Shown here piece after piece: positions 1 through 10,627 of a stretch of DNA of 64,000 nucleotides. The notes under the pieces are model-generated. The model was given only the letters and a program-made list of their open reading frames with translations. It ran no database searches and was not told where the DNA came from. Source of the DNA: Plasmopara viticola (Eukaryota > Oomycota > Peronosporomycetes > Peronosporales > Peronosporaceae). Made by a program: the position numbers and the translations under genes. Position 1 is the first letter of the stretch; each line of letters starts with the position of its first letter. Where the stretch lies: contig MBPM02000022.1 of the NCBI GenBank assembly GCA_001695595.3, positions 186,001-250,000 of the forward strand, given 5' to 3'.

Positions 1-1599
1 CTCGCTCGTCTCATGCACGAGCGTGTGGTTGGCCCCGTACAAGACGACCAGAGCTTGAAGTCGTGGCGTCGTCAACACAGTTCCGTTCGTGAGCTTCGCA
101 AAGAAGGTGGTAAGGGCGTGCAGCGTCGTGACTGTGCTGTTGGCTCGCTGTCAGACGATTATGACTACCGTGATCGTGGGATTCCGCGCGTAACGTTCAT
201 TGGTCGTATGAAGCCCGAGACGCATCACTCTAAGGCTGGTAACATTAACAATGCGTTGTTTAACGAAGGAGCTGATGGCAAATATCTGCTGATTTTGGAT
301 AACGATATGAAGCCGCACCCGAAGTTTCTGCTCGCCGTATTGCCATTCTTTTTCTCTGAAGGCGAAGCTGTGGATGGTGGCGGTCGTCAGTACAGTGACG
401 ACATTTCATGGAACCAAGTGTCGTACGTTCAGACTCCACAATACTTTGAAGACACCCCGCAGTTGACAATTATGGGTGATCCTTGTGGACACAAGAATAC
501 AATTTTCTTTGACGCTGTGCAGTGTGGTCGTGATGGTTTTGACTCTGCCGCTTTTGCCGGCACGAACGCCGTTTTCCGTCGTCAAGCCTTTGACTCCATC
601 GGTGGCATTTGCTACGGTACGCAGACGGAAGATGCGTACACTGGTAATGTGCTGCACACTTCTGGATGGGACTCGGTGTACTTTCGAAAGGATTTCGAAG
701 GTGATGCCAAGGATCGCATTCGGTTGTGTGAAGGCGCTGTGCCCGAAACTGTTGCTGCAGCCATGGGTCAGAAGAAACGTTGGGCCAAGGGTGCTGTGCA
801 GATTTTGCTGATGAAAAATGAAAGCGAAGTCGACCCGGACTGGCGTCCACCGCGCGTCCCGGCTCCGGACCCGAAGCCGTCGCTTACGTTTCCGCGTAAA
901 ATGTTTTTCTACGATTCGGTGCTGTACCCGTTCGGTTCAATTCCCGCTCTTTGTTACGTGTCAATTGCCGTGTACTATCTGTGCACGGGTGACGCGCCGA
1001 TTTACGCTCGTGGTACCAAATTTCTCTACTCTTTCTTGCCTGTGACGTTCTGTCGTTGGGTACTCAACTTGTTGGCCAACCGCGCTGTCGACAACAACGA
1101 CGTGTGGCGTGCACAGCAGACATGGTTTTCCTTTTCGTTTATCACGATGATGGCTATTGTCGAGGCTATTCAAGCGCGTGTCACAGGCAAGGACAAGTCT
1201 TGGGCCAATACTGGTGCAGGACAGAAGACGTCGTGGACGGAAATTCCCAACGTGCTTTTCTTTTTCACGCTACTGTTCAGTCAATTGGTGGCATTGATTC
1301 GCTTTTTCGAGTATGAGAACGCCACTAACCCGTGGAATTACGTGTCTGCCATGTTTTTTGGCTTCTTCGTCATGAGCCAGTTTTACCCCATGGTCAAGAT
1401 GAGTATCACGGAATACTGTGGCTGGGACCACACGGCTGCTACCTTTACGGCAAATGTGTTCGGCTCGTTGCTGGTTGTCTACATTGTCGTGTTTGTGCAG
1501 CTGTGGCAAGTCTATTACGAGGGCAACTTGTTGGTGGCCCAAGGCACTGACGGTGGGGGCAATGCCGAAACTGGGGATGCTGCCACGACTGTGACGTAG
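1..1599 (+). CDS. Cellulose synthase (GT2), 3' part of gene
   Basis: Processive family 2 glycosyltransferase that polymerises UDP-glucose into beta-1,4-glucan at the plasma membrane; oomycete walls contain cellulose. The reading frame is open from base 1 (four codons before the first ATG at 13), so the 5' part lies outside the window and the start is unknown. Catalytic signatures are in order: the Asp motif ILDNDMKP (about 289-315), the TED catalytic-base motif (625-633) and QKKRW of the QxxRW family (769-783). After these come at least six hydrophobic segments (about 930-1520), as expected for the C-terminal membrane channel. It ends with TAG at 1597-1599 after a Gly/Thr-rich tail. The layout fits oomycete CesA proteins, but the paralogue (CesA1-4) cannot be assigned without the N-terminus. 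Assignment to cellulose synthase rather than another GT2 rests on the combined motifs and is strong. Confidence 0.93.
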   Translation, partial: LARLMHERVVGPVQDDQSLKSWRRQHSSVRELRKEGGKGVQRRDCAVGSLSDDYDYRDRGIPRVTFIGRMKPETHHSKAGNINNALFNEGADGKYLLILDNDMKPHPKFLLAVLPFFFSEGEAVDGGGRQYSDDISWNQVSYVQTPQYFEDTPQLTIMGDPCGHKNTIFFDAVQCGRDGFDSAAFAGTNAVFRRQAFDSIGGICYGTQTEDAYTGNVLHTSGWDSVYFRKDFEGDAKDRIRLCEGAVPETVAAAMGQKKRWAKGAVQILLMKNESEVDPDWRPPRVPAPDPKPSLTFPRKMFFYDSVLYPFGSIPALCYVSIAVYYLCTGDAPIYARGTKFLYSFLPVTFCRWVLNLLANRAVDNNDVWRAQQTWFSFSFITMMAIVEAIQARVTGKDKSWANTGAGQKTSWTEIPNVLFFFTLLFSQLVALIRFFEYENATNPWNYVSAMFFGFFVMSQFYPMVKMSITEYCGWDHTAATFTANVFGSLLVVYIVVFVQLWQVYYEGNLLVAQGTDGGGNAETGDAATTVT

Positions 1600-1797
1600 A
1601 CGAAGACTATATTGCCACTAGCTGGCCTCTTTGCTCGAGAAAGACATGCAATTGTGCAGCAAGAAGCGGTAGTGTAGCCTATGTAGCGAATTAGCTGTGC
1701 GTTGGACTTTGCACTTTTGGACATTTTTCATACAATAATTGGTTTTCGGCCTCAATTCTTTGCTACTGTCCGTGTGCGATCCTTTGCGTAGAGATAA

Positions 1798-4700
1798 ATG
1801 AAGATGATCATCTTGAGGCTGCTTCTGCTGGCATGGCGAGCGTATGCCGCTGTAGCTTTCACGAGTTGGCCGCCGAGTCAGCGAGCTTCACATGAATGCA
1901 CATTTGAAGGTTACTATGCAGTTCCAGGAGCTACTACGACGCAGCCTTGTCCAGGGACCAAGCCGTGTCCCCCAGGTTCCTACTGCACGTACGGTCAACG
2001 TTACAAGCGTCTAAGCTTCTTGAACACTAAAATGTGTTATTTTTGCTAGTGGTGGAAAGCAACGACCTTGTCCTGCTGGAGTGTTTGGAGCCGAGGAAGC
2101 TTTGCGTACGAAAGAGTGCGCGGCCCCCTGTCCTGAAGGCTATTACTGTGGAGAAGGCACCGCTAGACCAAAGAAATGTGGTGGTGCTCATGTCTACTGC
2201 CCTTTGGGCTCCACGCATCCATCTTCGGTACCTGAAGGCTTCTATGCACTCGGCGGAGAGGCACTTACACGGAGTAGCATCCACCCGTGCAAACCGGGAT
2301 CCTTCTGTACCACTGGAACGTCGCACAAATGTCCTGCAGGCACGTACGGAGCGACGGCCAGCCTTTCGTCGTCTTTGTGCACAGGATGGTGTCCAGTTGG
2401 CCACTATTGCCCGCGAGCGACCATTCAACCGATTCCGTGCCGTCCTGGGATGTATGGCGATAGACCAGGTTTGAGCGAAGAGAAGTGCGCGGGTATTTGC
2501 CCTGCTGGGTACACTTGTCCTAAAGGCACGACATCAGCTACAGCATGGCCATGTCCTCATGGTTCCGTTTGTCCACTAGGAAGTGCAAAGCCTCAAGCGT
2601 CACAATCGGGGTACCACGTGGTGCAAACGACGGCACCAGAGGCAGTTCCATGTCCTCAAGGCTCGTTCTGCAGTCCGAATGAAGCGCCAGGAAGCTCCCG
2701 ACTTTGTCCAAGTGGCACGTTTGGGAATGTCACTGGGTTGGCTACCGCGGCGTGTTCAGGACCGTGTGAGGCTGGCTACTATTGCCCTCGAGGCAGTACA
2801 AGTGCCACAGCGCAACCGTGTGGCAACAAGACAGTCTTTTGTCCAACTGGTTCAGCAGCCCCAAAGCTAGTAGCACCAGGCTCGTATACGATCGGCAAAG
2901 CACGATTGAAAACATTGGCAACGGACGCGGACGTTGCCAAGGATCACGCCACTCGCGTAGCTCAGCGTCAATGTAAACCAGGCTACTATTGTGTCAATGG
3001 AGAGCGAGTTGCTTGTCCTGCTGGCACTTTTGGCGACAAACGGGGCCTTATGACACCCGATTGTGCCGGCCCGTGTCCTGCGGGGTACTTCTGTCCACAA
3101 GCAAGCATTGTGGCTCAAGCAGTGGCGTGTACGACGACCACAAGTTTCTGTCCATCCGGCTCAGCGTTGCCAAGACCGACAAGTGAAGGCCACTGTGCCA
3201 TTTCCAACGAGACTGGGGAGTGGTACGCCCAACGAAAGGCACGACCGGGTGAGTTTGCATGGAGAGGAAGGTGCTCTCCCTGTCCAGCAGGGACCTTTGG
3301 CTCGGAAGAGATGGAGACGCGATCTACTTGCTCGGGGTCGTGCGCGGCGGGATACTTTTGTCCTGCTGGCAGTACGTCGCCGTTTCAACACGAATGCGGA
3401 TCGGCAGCTGTGTATTGTCCAGCGGCTTCAACAGAGCCACGGCAAGTCCTTGAAGGGTACTACACTTCACTCCAAGTTCAAGCACTCATTCCGAACGAGA
3501 CACAAGCTCCCGGTTGCGAGCCTGGCACGTATCGAGACTTGTCAACTACCGTCAATGCCTTCATGGACGCTGTCACTGGCCAGAGTCCGCTACTTGTCAA
3601 TTATGGCGATTATTCCTATCCAGTCGCTCGCTGTGTACCCTGTCCGAACGGAACGTTCAAGCCAAAAACGGGAGATGACGTCACCCTATGCAAACCGTGT
3701 CCGGAATACACGACAGTCAGTTCAAACGATCGACGAACTTGTTGGTGTTTCCGACAATCGGGAGGACAGCAGTTCGACACGATCACCTTTGCTCTGTACT
3801 TTGATACGACAATGCTCACGTGCGATCTGGTACCCAAACCTTTGCTTTCTATCCTTGGAGATGGCAAGAGTGGCACCAATTCAGTCTACACCCGTTTAGA
3901 GCAATTTCCGTGTGAGCGAGGCTACTTTTGCAAGGACGGAGTACGGTCTCCATGTCCTGCCGGGTATTACGGCGACAAACGGCTCGAAACGCGCGCAACG
4001 TGTTCCGGTGCTTGTCCGCCTGGGTTCTATTGCCCCCTCGCGAGCTGGAACAGCACGGCACGTGGATGCAGAGATGCAACGATCTTTTGCCCACGGGGAA
4101 GCGCCGTGCCGACCCCCGTTTGGCCTGGTCACTACTCTGTCACCAGCACGAATGGAGTGAATTTCGATGGACAGCGTCCTTGTGACCTTGGCTCCTTTTG
4201 CGTCGATGGCAAACGATTCGAGTGTCCTGCTGGACGCTATGGTGACAAGACGGCAGAGACGTCACCGCTCTGTTCAGGACTGTGTGCACGTGGATACTAT
4301 TGTCCGAAAGGGAGTCTCTCCTCCATGCAAAGCGAGTGTGGTGGCGATGACTTTATCTGTCGAACGGGATCACCCAAGCCGCAGACCGTACTACAGGGAT
4401 ATTATACGATCGGGCTCACGAATTCGACACGATTCTATCAACGACTGTGTGAACCAGGGTACTTTTGTAGGCACGGCATTCGATATCAATGTCCTGCTGG
4501 CACGTACGGAGCAACAAGTGGGCTAAGCACCCCACTCTGTTCGGGGAAGTGCGCTCCAGGATACTATTGCCCGTCGTATCCCGGACTGCCAAGTGTGTCG
4601 CAGACTCAGAACGAGTGTGGCAGTAGCTTGACCTACTGTCCTGAAGGGACTGGGAATGCACCACTGGTTGTCCCAAGTGGTCACTTTAGCGTTCTAACGA

Positions 4701-5062
4701 GTGGAAGGACGGACGATGGACGGAACGCGACACAAAACGATGTGCAGAGGTGTCCCAGAGGCTTTTATTGTCGCCAAGGCATTCGTATGCGTTGTCCGGA
4801 AGGAACGTTTGGGAACGTCGAAGGACTCAGTGCCGCAATGTGCAGTGGGTGGTGTCCAGCTGGATACTCTTGTCCGTACGCTACGATGGACTACCGCCTA
4901 AATCCCTGTGCTCCTGGAACGTATTCCACGAAAGGATCTGCAGCGTGCATCCAGTGTCCAGATTCCTTGAAGAGTAAAGCATCAGTGCTTGAGAACAGGC
5001 CTTTTGTTTCAGAAGAGCAAGTGCCGTGCACCACCCATCGCGAGTGCTGCCATCTTGGCTAA
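1798..5062 (+). CDS. Secreted cysteine-rich repeat protein (GCC2/GCC3, ephrin-receptor-like), spliced
   Basis: Two exons, 1798-1988 and 2050-5062, give about 1067 residues. Exon 1 starts at ATG 1798 with a signal peptide (hydrophobic ILRLLLLAW, then AYAAVAF). The 61-nt intron 1989-2049 has a GTACGG donor and a TTTTGCTAG acceptor; splicing restores the repeat pattern at the joint (YCTGGKQRPCPAG), and without it exon 1 stops at 2047-2049. The rest is a long array of about 60-70-residue modules built from CPAGxYG, CxGxCxxGYYCPxGS and similar Cys/Gly/Pro motifs, like the GCC2/GCC3 (ephrin-receptor-like) module. No transmembrane helix or kinase domain follows; it ends CTTHRECCHLG. In oomycetes such modules occur in large secreted or membrane proteins; the biochemical role is unknown. 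The gene lies 198 bp downstream of the cellulose synthase gene, same strand. Extracellular location is inferred from the signal peptide and cysteine pattern. Confidence 0.85.
1989..2049 (+). other. 61-nt intron of the cysteine-rich gene
   Basis: GT donor at 1989-1990, AG acceptor at 2048-2049, and a possible branch-point CTAA near 2027. Removing it joins exon 1 (phase 2) to exon 2 in frame and recreates a canonical cysteine module. The length is normal for oomycete introns. Confidence 0.85.
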
Positions 5063-6949
5063 GAAAGGATGTGGCTTATATAGTTTCAACACATTTGATA
5101 TGCTTGTATTGATCCGAATCCAGCGATACTTTAAAGCACCATAAACGGAAATATTGTAAAAATAACAAAAAATTGTCTTATTGCCTTAAGACCAGATTTG
5201 ACAGACAATAGTTCAAAAAGAAATGCGTACATTTTCGTGCACGCCTTGTCTGCGTAAGGTGCCGTGTGACCTTGTCCCAATTGGTCGCCGTATGTTGTCG
5301 ATTCAACGCCTGCGCAAGTAGATTGGTCTCTAGGAAGTTAGTCCACAAGATAATTTGGTCGATGCACCTTAGCCTTTGAAAGCTTGACAACTCTTGAAAG
5401 AGATGCGCAGAAACGGTAGACTGCTAGTAGTACACGCATGTGAACGCAGATATGAAGGACCACTTCGATTTTAAATTGAATGAAGAAAACTGCGTGCGGA
5501 TAAATGATTGCGGCTAATCTAAAGTGATTGACATTCTCTAGCATGAACACCGAAAGAAAGTAATTTTTGTTTGACTAACCAATGGCACGGCCCTCGACGT
5601 TGACGAATTTGAAGTAGATTTGGCTGTAAATTTTGAGGATTTAACAGCACGAAATGAAATCTTGTTGCAAACATGGACAGATACGATTGGGTCCTGAGCT
5701 TGCCTTGGCTAAATCGTTCCGGATCGATGGGTGGGACAACGTTATACTCTTCACACAACACTAATATTCTGTTTTGCTGTGGTGATCGCGGCTGTTTAAG
5801 ACAAGCATGGGCAAGTGTCCTCTTTGAGTAGATAAGGAAGCTGTCGAAGGTACTAAGCTTCCACGAAAGTAGACCTTGTCGACTGCTTTAACCTCTTGTT
5901 TAACGGGTACTGGCATCATCGGCTGTCAAAAGCGCTAAAGAGATCTTCAAAGTACACGTCCAAAGCTGGATATTCGCCACGATTTTCGGTTTTTGTAAGA
6001 ATTTTTATGGTCCGCAAGACTCAGTGGACCACAAAGTGCAGGTAACATTATTATATAAGCAGACTGTCATTTTCTCGCAAAATTTATCTTTCGCATTCGA
6101 GTTCGATCTGGACAAGCTAAGCGATTATCCGTCAAGGTAAATATGCGAAAGTCTGTGGCTATTTCTTTTACCGCGATCGTGAGTAGACGGTCTACTAGAA
6201 TACGCAGATTGATCCCGATTCATTCTATATGAGCAACGACGACCTCAATTACGTTATTCTTCGTGAAATACTTGCTGCTCTAATTAGCGGTCGTTAAGGG
6301 TGCCAAGTGTCCGAAGTGCGTCGAGGGTTTAACCTAGGACACTTTCAAATACTGTACAGCCACCTAAAACTTATGCGATTCTTGAATTTGAAAAACTACT
6401 AGAACGGCCTATATTGCCTACAATATCGTCATCGTCAAATAGAAGACTTTTTTAATTGTCTTGAGTTTGTAATTTGACCTTAATTCCCCCCGATTGAACG
6501 CGGTCTCCATGTGTATTGACGCAAAAAATTAGGACATCTAGCCAATTAGGAGCTGATTTTCATTTGTTTCTCAAAAGATTGCTGCAAATTTTCTAAGAAA
6601 CTATGTTTTTTAACCAATTTTTGGACTCTCGAAAGTGCCTTTCATCAACTCATGTGTTGCCGCTGTCTGTTCGGATACGAGTATTCTACTTGCTGATCGC
6701 TGTCGGCGATCGCCATGTCAGATGGCCGTAAAGACTTATGTACATATCAAGAACCGATTCCGCAAGATTTGCCGAAAGTTATTCGATCACCAGCAAAACC
6801 TATTAGTGTAGGATTTGTACATTCCAAATGGGTCCCTGGCGCCATCCTTAACTAGAAGAAATCACACTATTTGACGTATAAAAATGTCATGCTGGCTTTT
6901 TCTTTCCGATATGGAATTGGCAATCTCGTACTCTCGGGGAAGATGTAGT
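5063..6949. other. AT-rich stretch without a supportable gene
   Basis: No open frame here has a recognisable domain or a plausible start. A few minus-strand segments (for example 6540-6415) read as protein-like for about 30 residues between stops. They may be further debris of the decayed element to the right, but nothing can be named. Confidence 0.6.
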
Positions 6950-7948
6950 TCATAAAAATATCGCAAAGCACTTCGTATGCTCCAGATTTAATGTCAAATC
7001 AAACTGTATTGATGATATGACCACACCGTCTTTTCGTTCATGTTGCTTATTTTCATGATGAAACAATTTAATTGTAGTTGTATAGGGATCTTTTTCCTAA
7101 TTCACCGTAATTGACACTAGATAATTTGTCATCTTTTTGAGTGTATACCGCTTTCTCTGGAGTACCGGCCTAGTTGAATTGATGGCGAATTGGTATTTTG
7201 TCTCGTGAATTTTTTTAAAAATTGACATTATTTGATTCAACTTGAGGTAGGGTAGCTCTCCGATCGTCCATTATCGATAAAAAAATATAAATTGACATCC
7301 CGAACGTCCTCCAAATCGTAATGACTTTCCATTGCTGTCAATTCCGTCAATGCCTGTGTACAAATTGTCGTCACAGAAGGTGCTGTTTGTATTTTCGTCG
7401 CTTTGAAAAACCAAAGGTCTTCCGAAGCCGTACGAAGTCTCGTCATTGAAAAAGCTAGTTTCTAAGGCAATTGGTGAAGTGGCAAAATGTCTATTATTCG
7501 AACAAGATTAGTAGGCCATTGCGTTAGTTGATATCGATCATTGCTACTTCAAGCTCGTCGCTGTTCTTTGCAGCGAGTTGCTTCAATTTTTAATTTTGAT
7601 CGCAGGACGTTCAGAATCTGAAAATACTACCGAGTCTTATTGAACAAAGTTCGAAAGCTGCAGATCGTTACGAGCAATCACTTTAAACTCTCCTCTATAT
7701 AATACAACATTTTTTTGCTTTCTATCACGAAAATGTGGCATAATCAATAAGCTTGAGTCATTAAATCTAGCGACTCTAGAATTTTGATCAACGATACTCA
7801 GTGTATTGCTGTATGCCCTATTATAAATCGAAAGCCATTTAAATCTAGGTGGCTGAATTGACTAGTTGATGTATTTTGAGGACTTATCGATGCTTTTTTG
7901 AGATTTCAACGAATTAAATAGCTGCTGACATAATTTGTCGAGGGACAT
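6950..7948 (-). pseudogene. Unassigned decayed ORF, candidate structural gene of the Polinton-like element
   Basis: Not recognised by family. Minus-strand translation from an ATG at 7948 (MSLDKLCQQLFNSL...) is coherent to about 7640 with a single in-frame TAG. After two frame changes it continues at about 7503 (SNNRHFATSPIALETSFF...) to a TGA at 6952-6950 with two further in-frame stops. The composition is protein-like throughout, rich in Asn, Ser and aromatics, with no low complexity. Together the pieces would make a protein of roughly 320 residues. Its place on the same strand as the integrase and polymerase remnants suggests a gene of the same element. A capsid role is only a guess from context. 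Confidence 0.45.
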
Positions 7949-8599
7949 TGCTACAAAATACTCGATTTGTTGTTTGGTTGCCTGATGGCTCTAAAACGAA
8001 ATTACTTACGTGTAAAGTTTAATAAATTGAAACAGTGGTTCGAGAAGTACGAAGACAATGAATATTTCTGTTCCGTTTTATGAAAACAATCCAGTCGATA
8101 GACGAAAGTATTCACTTGGGACATAAGTTGGTGTTGCTAAGCGAATAGTCTGTATATCGCATCTTCTCTCATCGCGATTTGTACAGGATTTCATCCTCCA
8201 CCCTAACTCATATTAAAAGATATCTCTTATCGAAGCCGGTGATAAATCTCACAAATCGATGATCAACAAGGGCCTTATTAGTGTCATATAAAGCCATTTC
8301 ATTCAATCAAGATAAGAATCTGGTCTTTTTTAATCCAAATACAGGACCGCCACTTCGACCGAGTCATTGGTCTTACAGGTGACTTCGATCATAGGCATGG
8401 CCATAACGCTCCATTTCGACATATCTATTTCAATCTCGAGGTATTTCTAAGGCTTATTTTGCGTTTGACCATACCATTACCTTATTCTTAAGTTCATGTA
8501 ACCGAGCACTATCGTCCTTTTCCCGACTCGTCTACTCTTCTCCCTCCTGCGATGATGAGACGCCCCAATGCTTTGATGAAGTCCTTCCTTCGATGTCCT

Positions 8600-8652
8600 T
8601 ATCTTGAAGCGATCGACGATTTCTGATTGAAGTCGTCGATCGCTTCAAGATA
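8600..8652. repeat. Perfect hairpin, 20-bp arms
   Basis: Arms 8600-8619 and 8633-8652 are exact reverse complements around a 13-nt loop. The right arm overlaps the first two bases of the next hairpin, so the two form a tandem pair. No T-run or coding context makes it look like a terminator. Confidence 0.9.
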
Positions 8653-8701
8653 CACCGATGCACAATCATATTTCGTGTCGATATGATTGTGCATCGGTGT
8701 A
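8651..8701. repeat. Perfect hairpin, 21-bp arms
   Basis: Arms 8651-8671 and 8681-8701 are exact reverse complements around a 9-nt loop. It directly abuts and slightly overlaps the preceding hairpin. Confidence 0.9.
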
Positions 8702-9225
8702 CCGATAATCAAGTTAATGACTAGCGATAAGCTATACTTTATCGATCTTACAACTATTCGAACACGTACGCCTTAAAAGACCGACGCATTAGAAGCTTCG
8801 GCCTTAGGCTTCTATAATTGCCTGTGCTTTATAACGAGCGTTGTTCAGTAGGCTACGTACCACATTAAAGACCTCGAGCTTTAAGCTTTGGCCTTCACTC
8901 AGCCGTAAGTTGCATTATTTGCACCAAAGGACATTCGCACACCATTATCAACCCCAACATCGACCATATTTCGGTTGAGACCTCAAGATTGTTTGGGAGG
9001 ATTTATCACTCACCACTTTTCAGTCTTTAAGCATATCGGTCTGAGTTTATTATGTTGATTTCCCATTATGCACCTTCATACTTTACACGCTTGGTATTGG
9101 CTTATCGAACACGTCATTGCGCTCGTTCAAGTAGCTACTGCCACTTTTGCTCTCGTTGAGCGAGAGATATGAAATTAGGAAACATTGCGTTTATATCACC
9201 TGAACCTTAAAGAATGAAAACATAA

Positions 9226-9540
9226 TTACCAGTAGCTCGGCATAATTGAACCATGTCGAAAAGAGGCAAACGAATAACAGATGTGATTTCGCTCATTAAA
9301 AAGATTCAGGTAGCGATCCTTGATACAATGAAATGGAGCGCCGAAAATTGCTTTCAATTCTTGACAATACTTATGGTTGACTACTGTTTCACGAAAATTT
9401 GAAGCTGCATCAAGATTCAGCAACTCGGTTTTCATTCGGCTCACTTCCCGGATGATCCGCAACTTTCGTCCTAGCTAAGCAAGTTCGCGCTCAGATTTTG
9501 TAGTGATCGGGCACATTCTTTTTATCGGTGTGTATACATC
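9226..9540 (-). pseudogene. Unassigned ORF remnant next to the integrase
   Basis: From 9540 leftward the minus strand reads as a protein-like, charged and probably helical segment (DVYTPIKRMC..., then ...SRMKTELLNLDAAS...) of about 100 residues to a stop near 9226, with one internal TAG. No family recognised. It lies directly downstream of the integrase remnant on the same strand and is probably part of the same element. Confidence 0.35.
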
Positions 9541-9660
9541 AATTATATATTTTCTAGCAATCTAAAAAAAGGAAATGCTTTGAATGAAATACTTGAGTCG
9601 CAAGCTTTGGCCCAGTATTCCTTTCCAAAAGTGCCAGTAATCAGATTCATTACCGTTACA

Positions 9661-10271
9661 AAAGTTGTAGTCCAATGTCTTTTCTGCTTCGAGGAGATCA
9701 CCTTGATAAATCTTCGCTTCTGTTATCTCTGAGTGGACCATCTTTCAATCATTTAAAGTCTTGTAGAGTGTATGTCCTTTCCTGGAGCGGATCTGGACTC
9801 GGTAGCCGTCCATACCAACAATTGCAAACGCCGCCTTGCTCCAAGAAGCTTGTTCCTTGTCAAATGTTCCCTTTTTTAGTCGATATAAAACATGAGTGCC
9901 AACTTCGAGCTCTTTATCAATTAAATCAGCTTTGGCTTCTTTATGATTAAATCAGCTACCTTGCCTTTAGCTTTATTGGATCCATCCCAATTGATCGGTG
10001 AGTGGTCGTGTTTTAGTCAGAAAGATGAGATTTTGTGAAATACTCTTGGGAGACATTTTCGTTAGTCTCTGCTTTAGTGTTCTATAAAAGCGCCCGGTTT
10101 TCCATGGCCGTGATCACCGGGCTCGTTGTTGTAGTGTTCGGTCTTCTCGTTTTTGAATAGTTGCCGAGCTTCAGAGTTTTTGAACTTAGAGCTTGTGATT
10201 AATTTTACCTTTCTACTTAAAATAAAACCCATCAGCGCTACCAGTACAGTAACAGCTGTCTTGTTCGACAA
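9661..10271 (-). pseudogene. Polinton-type retroviral-like integrase, decayed
   Basis: Two consecutive minus-strand blocks. Block 1 (10271-10074) contains KVKLITSSKFKN followed by HYNNEPGDH (about 10142-10113), matching the part of the rve integrase core where Polinton integrases carry the second catalytic Asp and, after GDH, the catalytic Glu. Here the Asp position reads Ser and the Glu region is altered, so the active site is lost. Block 2 (about 9930-9661) carries an SH3-like C-terminal domain (DKELEVGTHVLYRLKKGTFD, ...GMDGYRVQIRS...) with one in-frame TGA. The HYNNEPGDH signature is what I recall of Polinton/Maverick integrases rather than LTR-element ones. The integrase would join element DNA to the host chromosome. 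It sits just downstream of the polymerase remnant on the same strand. Confidence 0.65.
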
Positions 10272-10627
10272 TAAGTTTGCGTACCCGATGCGTAATTTAA
10301 CGTTGATACCGGGTAAAATTTATTGTTCGTCTCAAAAAAGCAAGGTCAATTTGCCAAGAATTTGAGTTTTGCGAGGCGATTCTGAAATTATCGAATCGTT
10401 GGCTTAGTTCTTGGAATCTGTGAATTTCTGACTGTGTAGCATGTCAATTCCTTACATTTTTAAGCGTGATATTTGGGTCTGATACACGGGCCTTCTCGTT
10501 TAAAGCCTGAGCATGGATATAAATGGTTTCGAGGTCATACCATAACTTGGACTGTAGCTGCTCCATGATCCTATATTTTATAAGACAAAAAATCCCAGTC
10601 AAGTAGTCTTTTAAATATCAAGAGGTG

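Noticed and set aside
2027..2428. Minus-strand and alternate-frame ORFs inside the cysteine-rich gene
   Set aside because: Shadows caused by biased codon use of the Cys/Gly repeat array.
8600..8701. The hairpin pair as a CRISPR-like or rho-independent terminator structure
   Set aside because: The organism is eukaryotic, the two stems differ in sequence, and there are no spacers, T-runs or adjacent gene ends.
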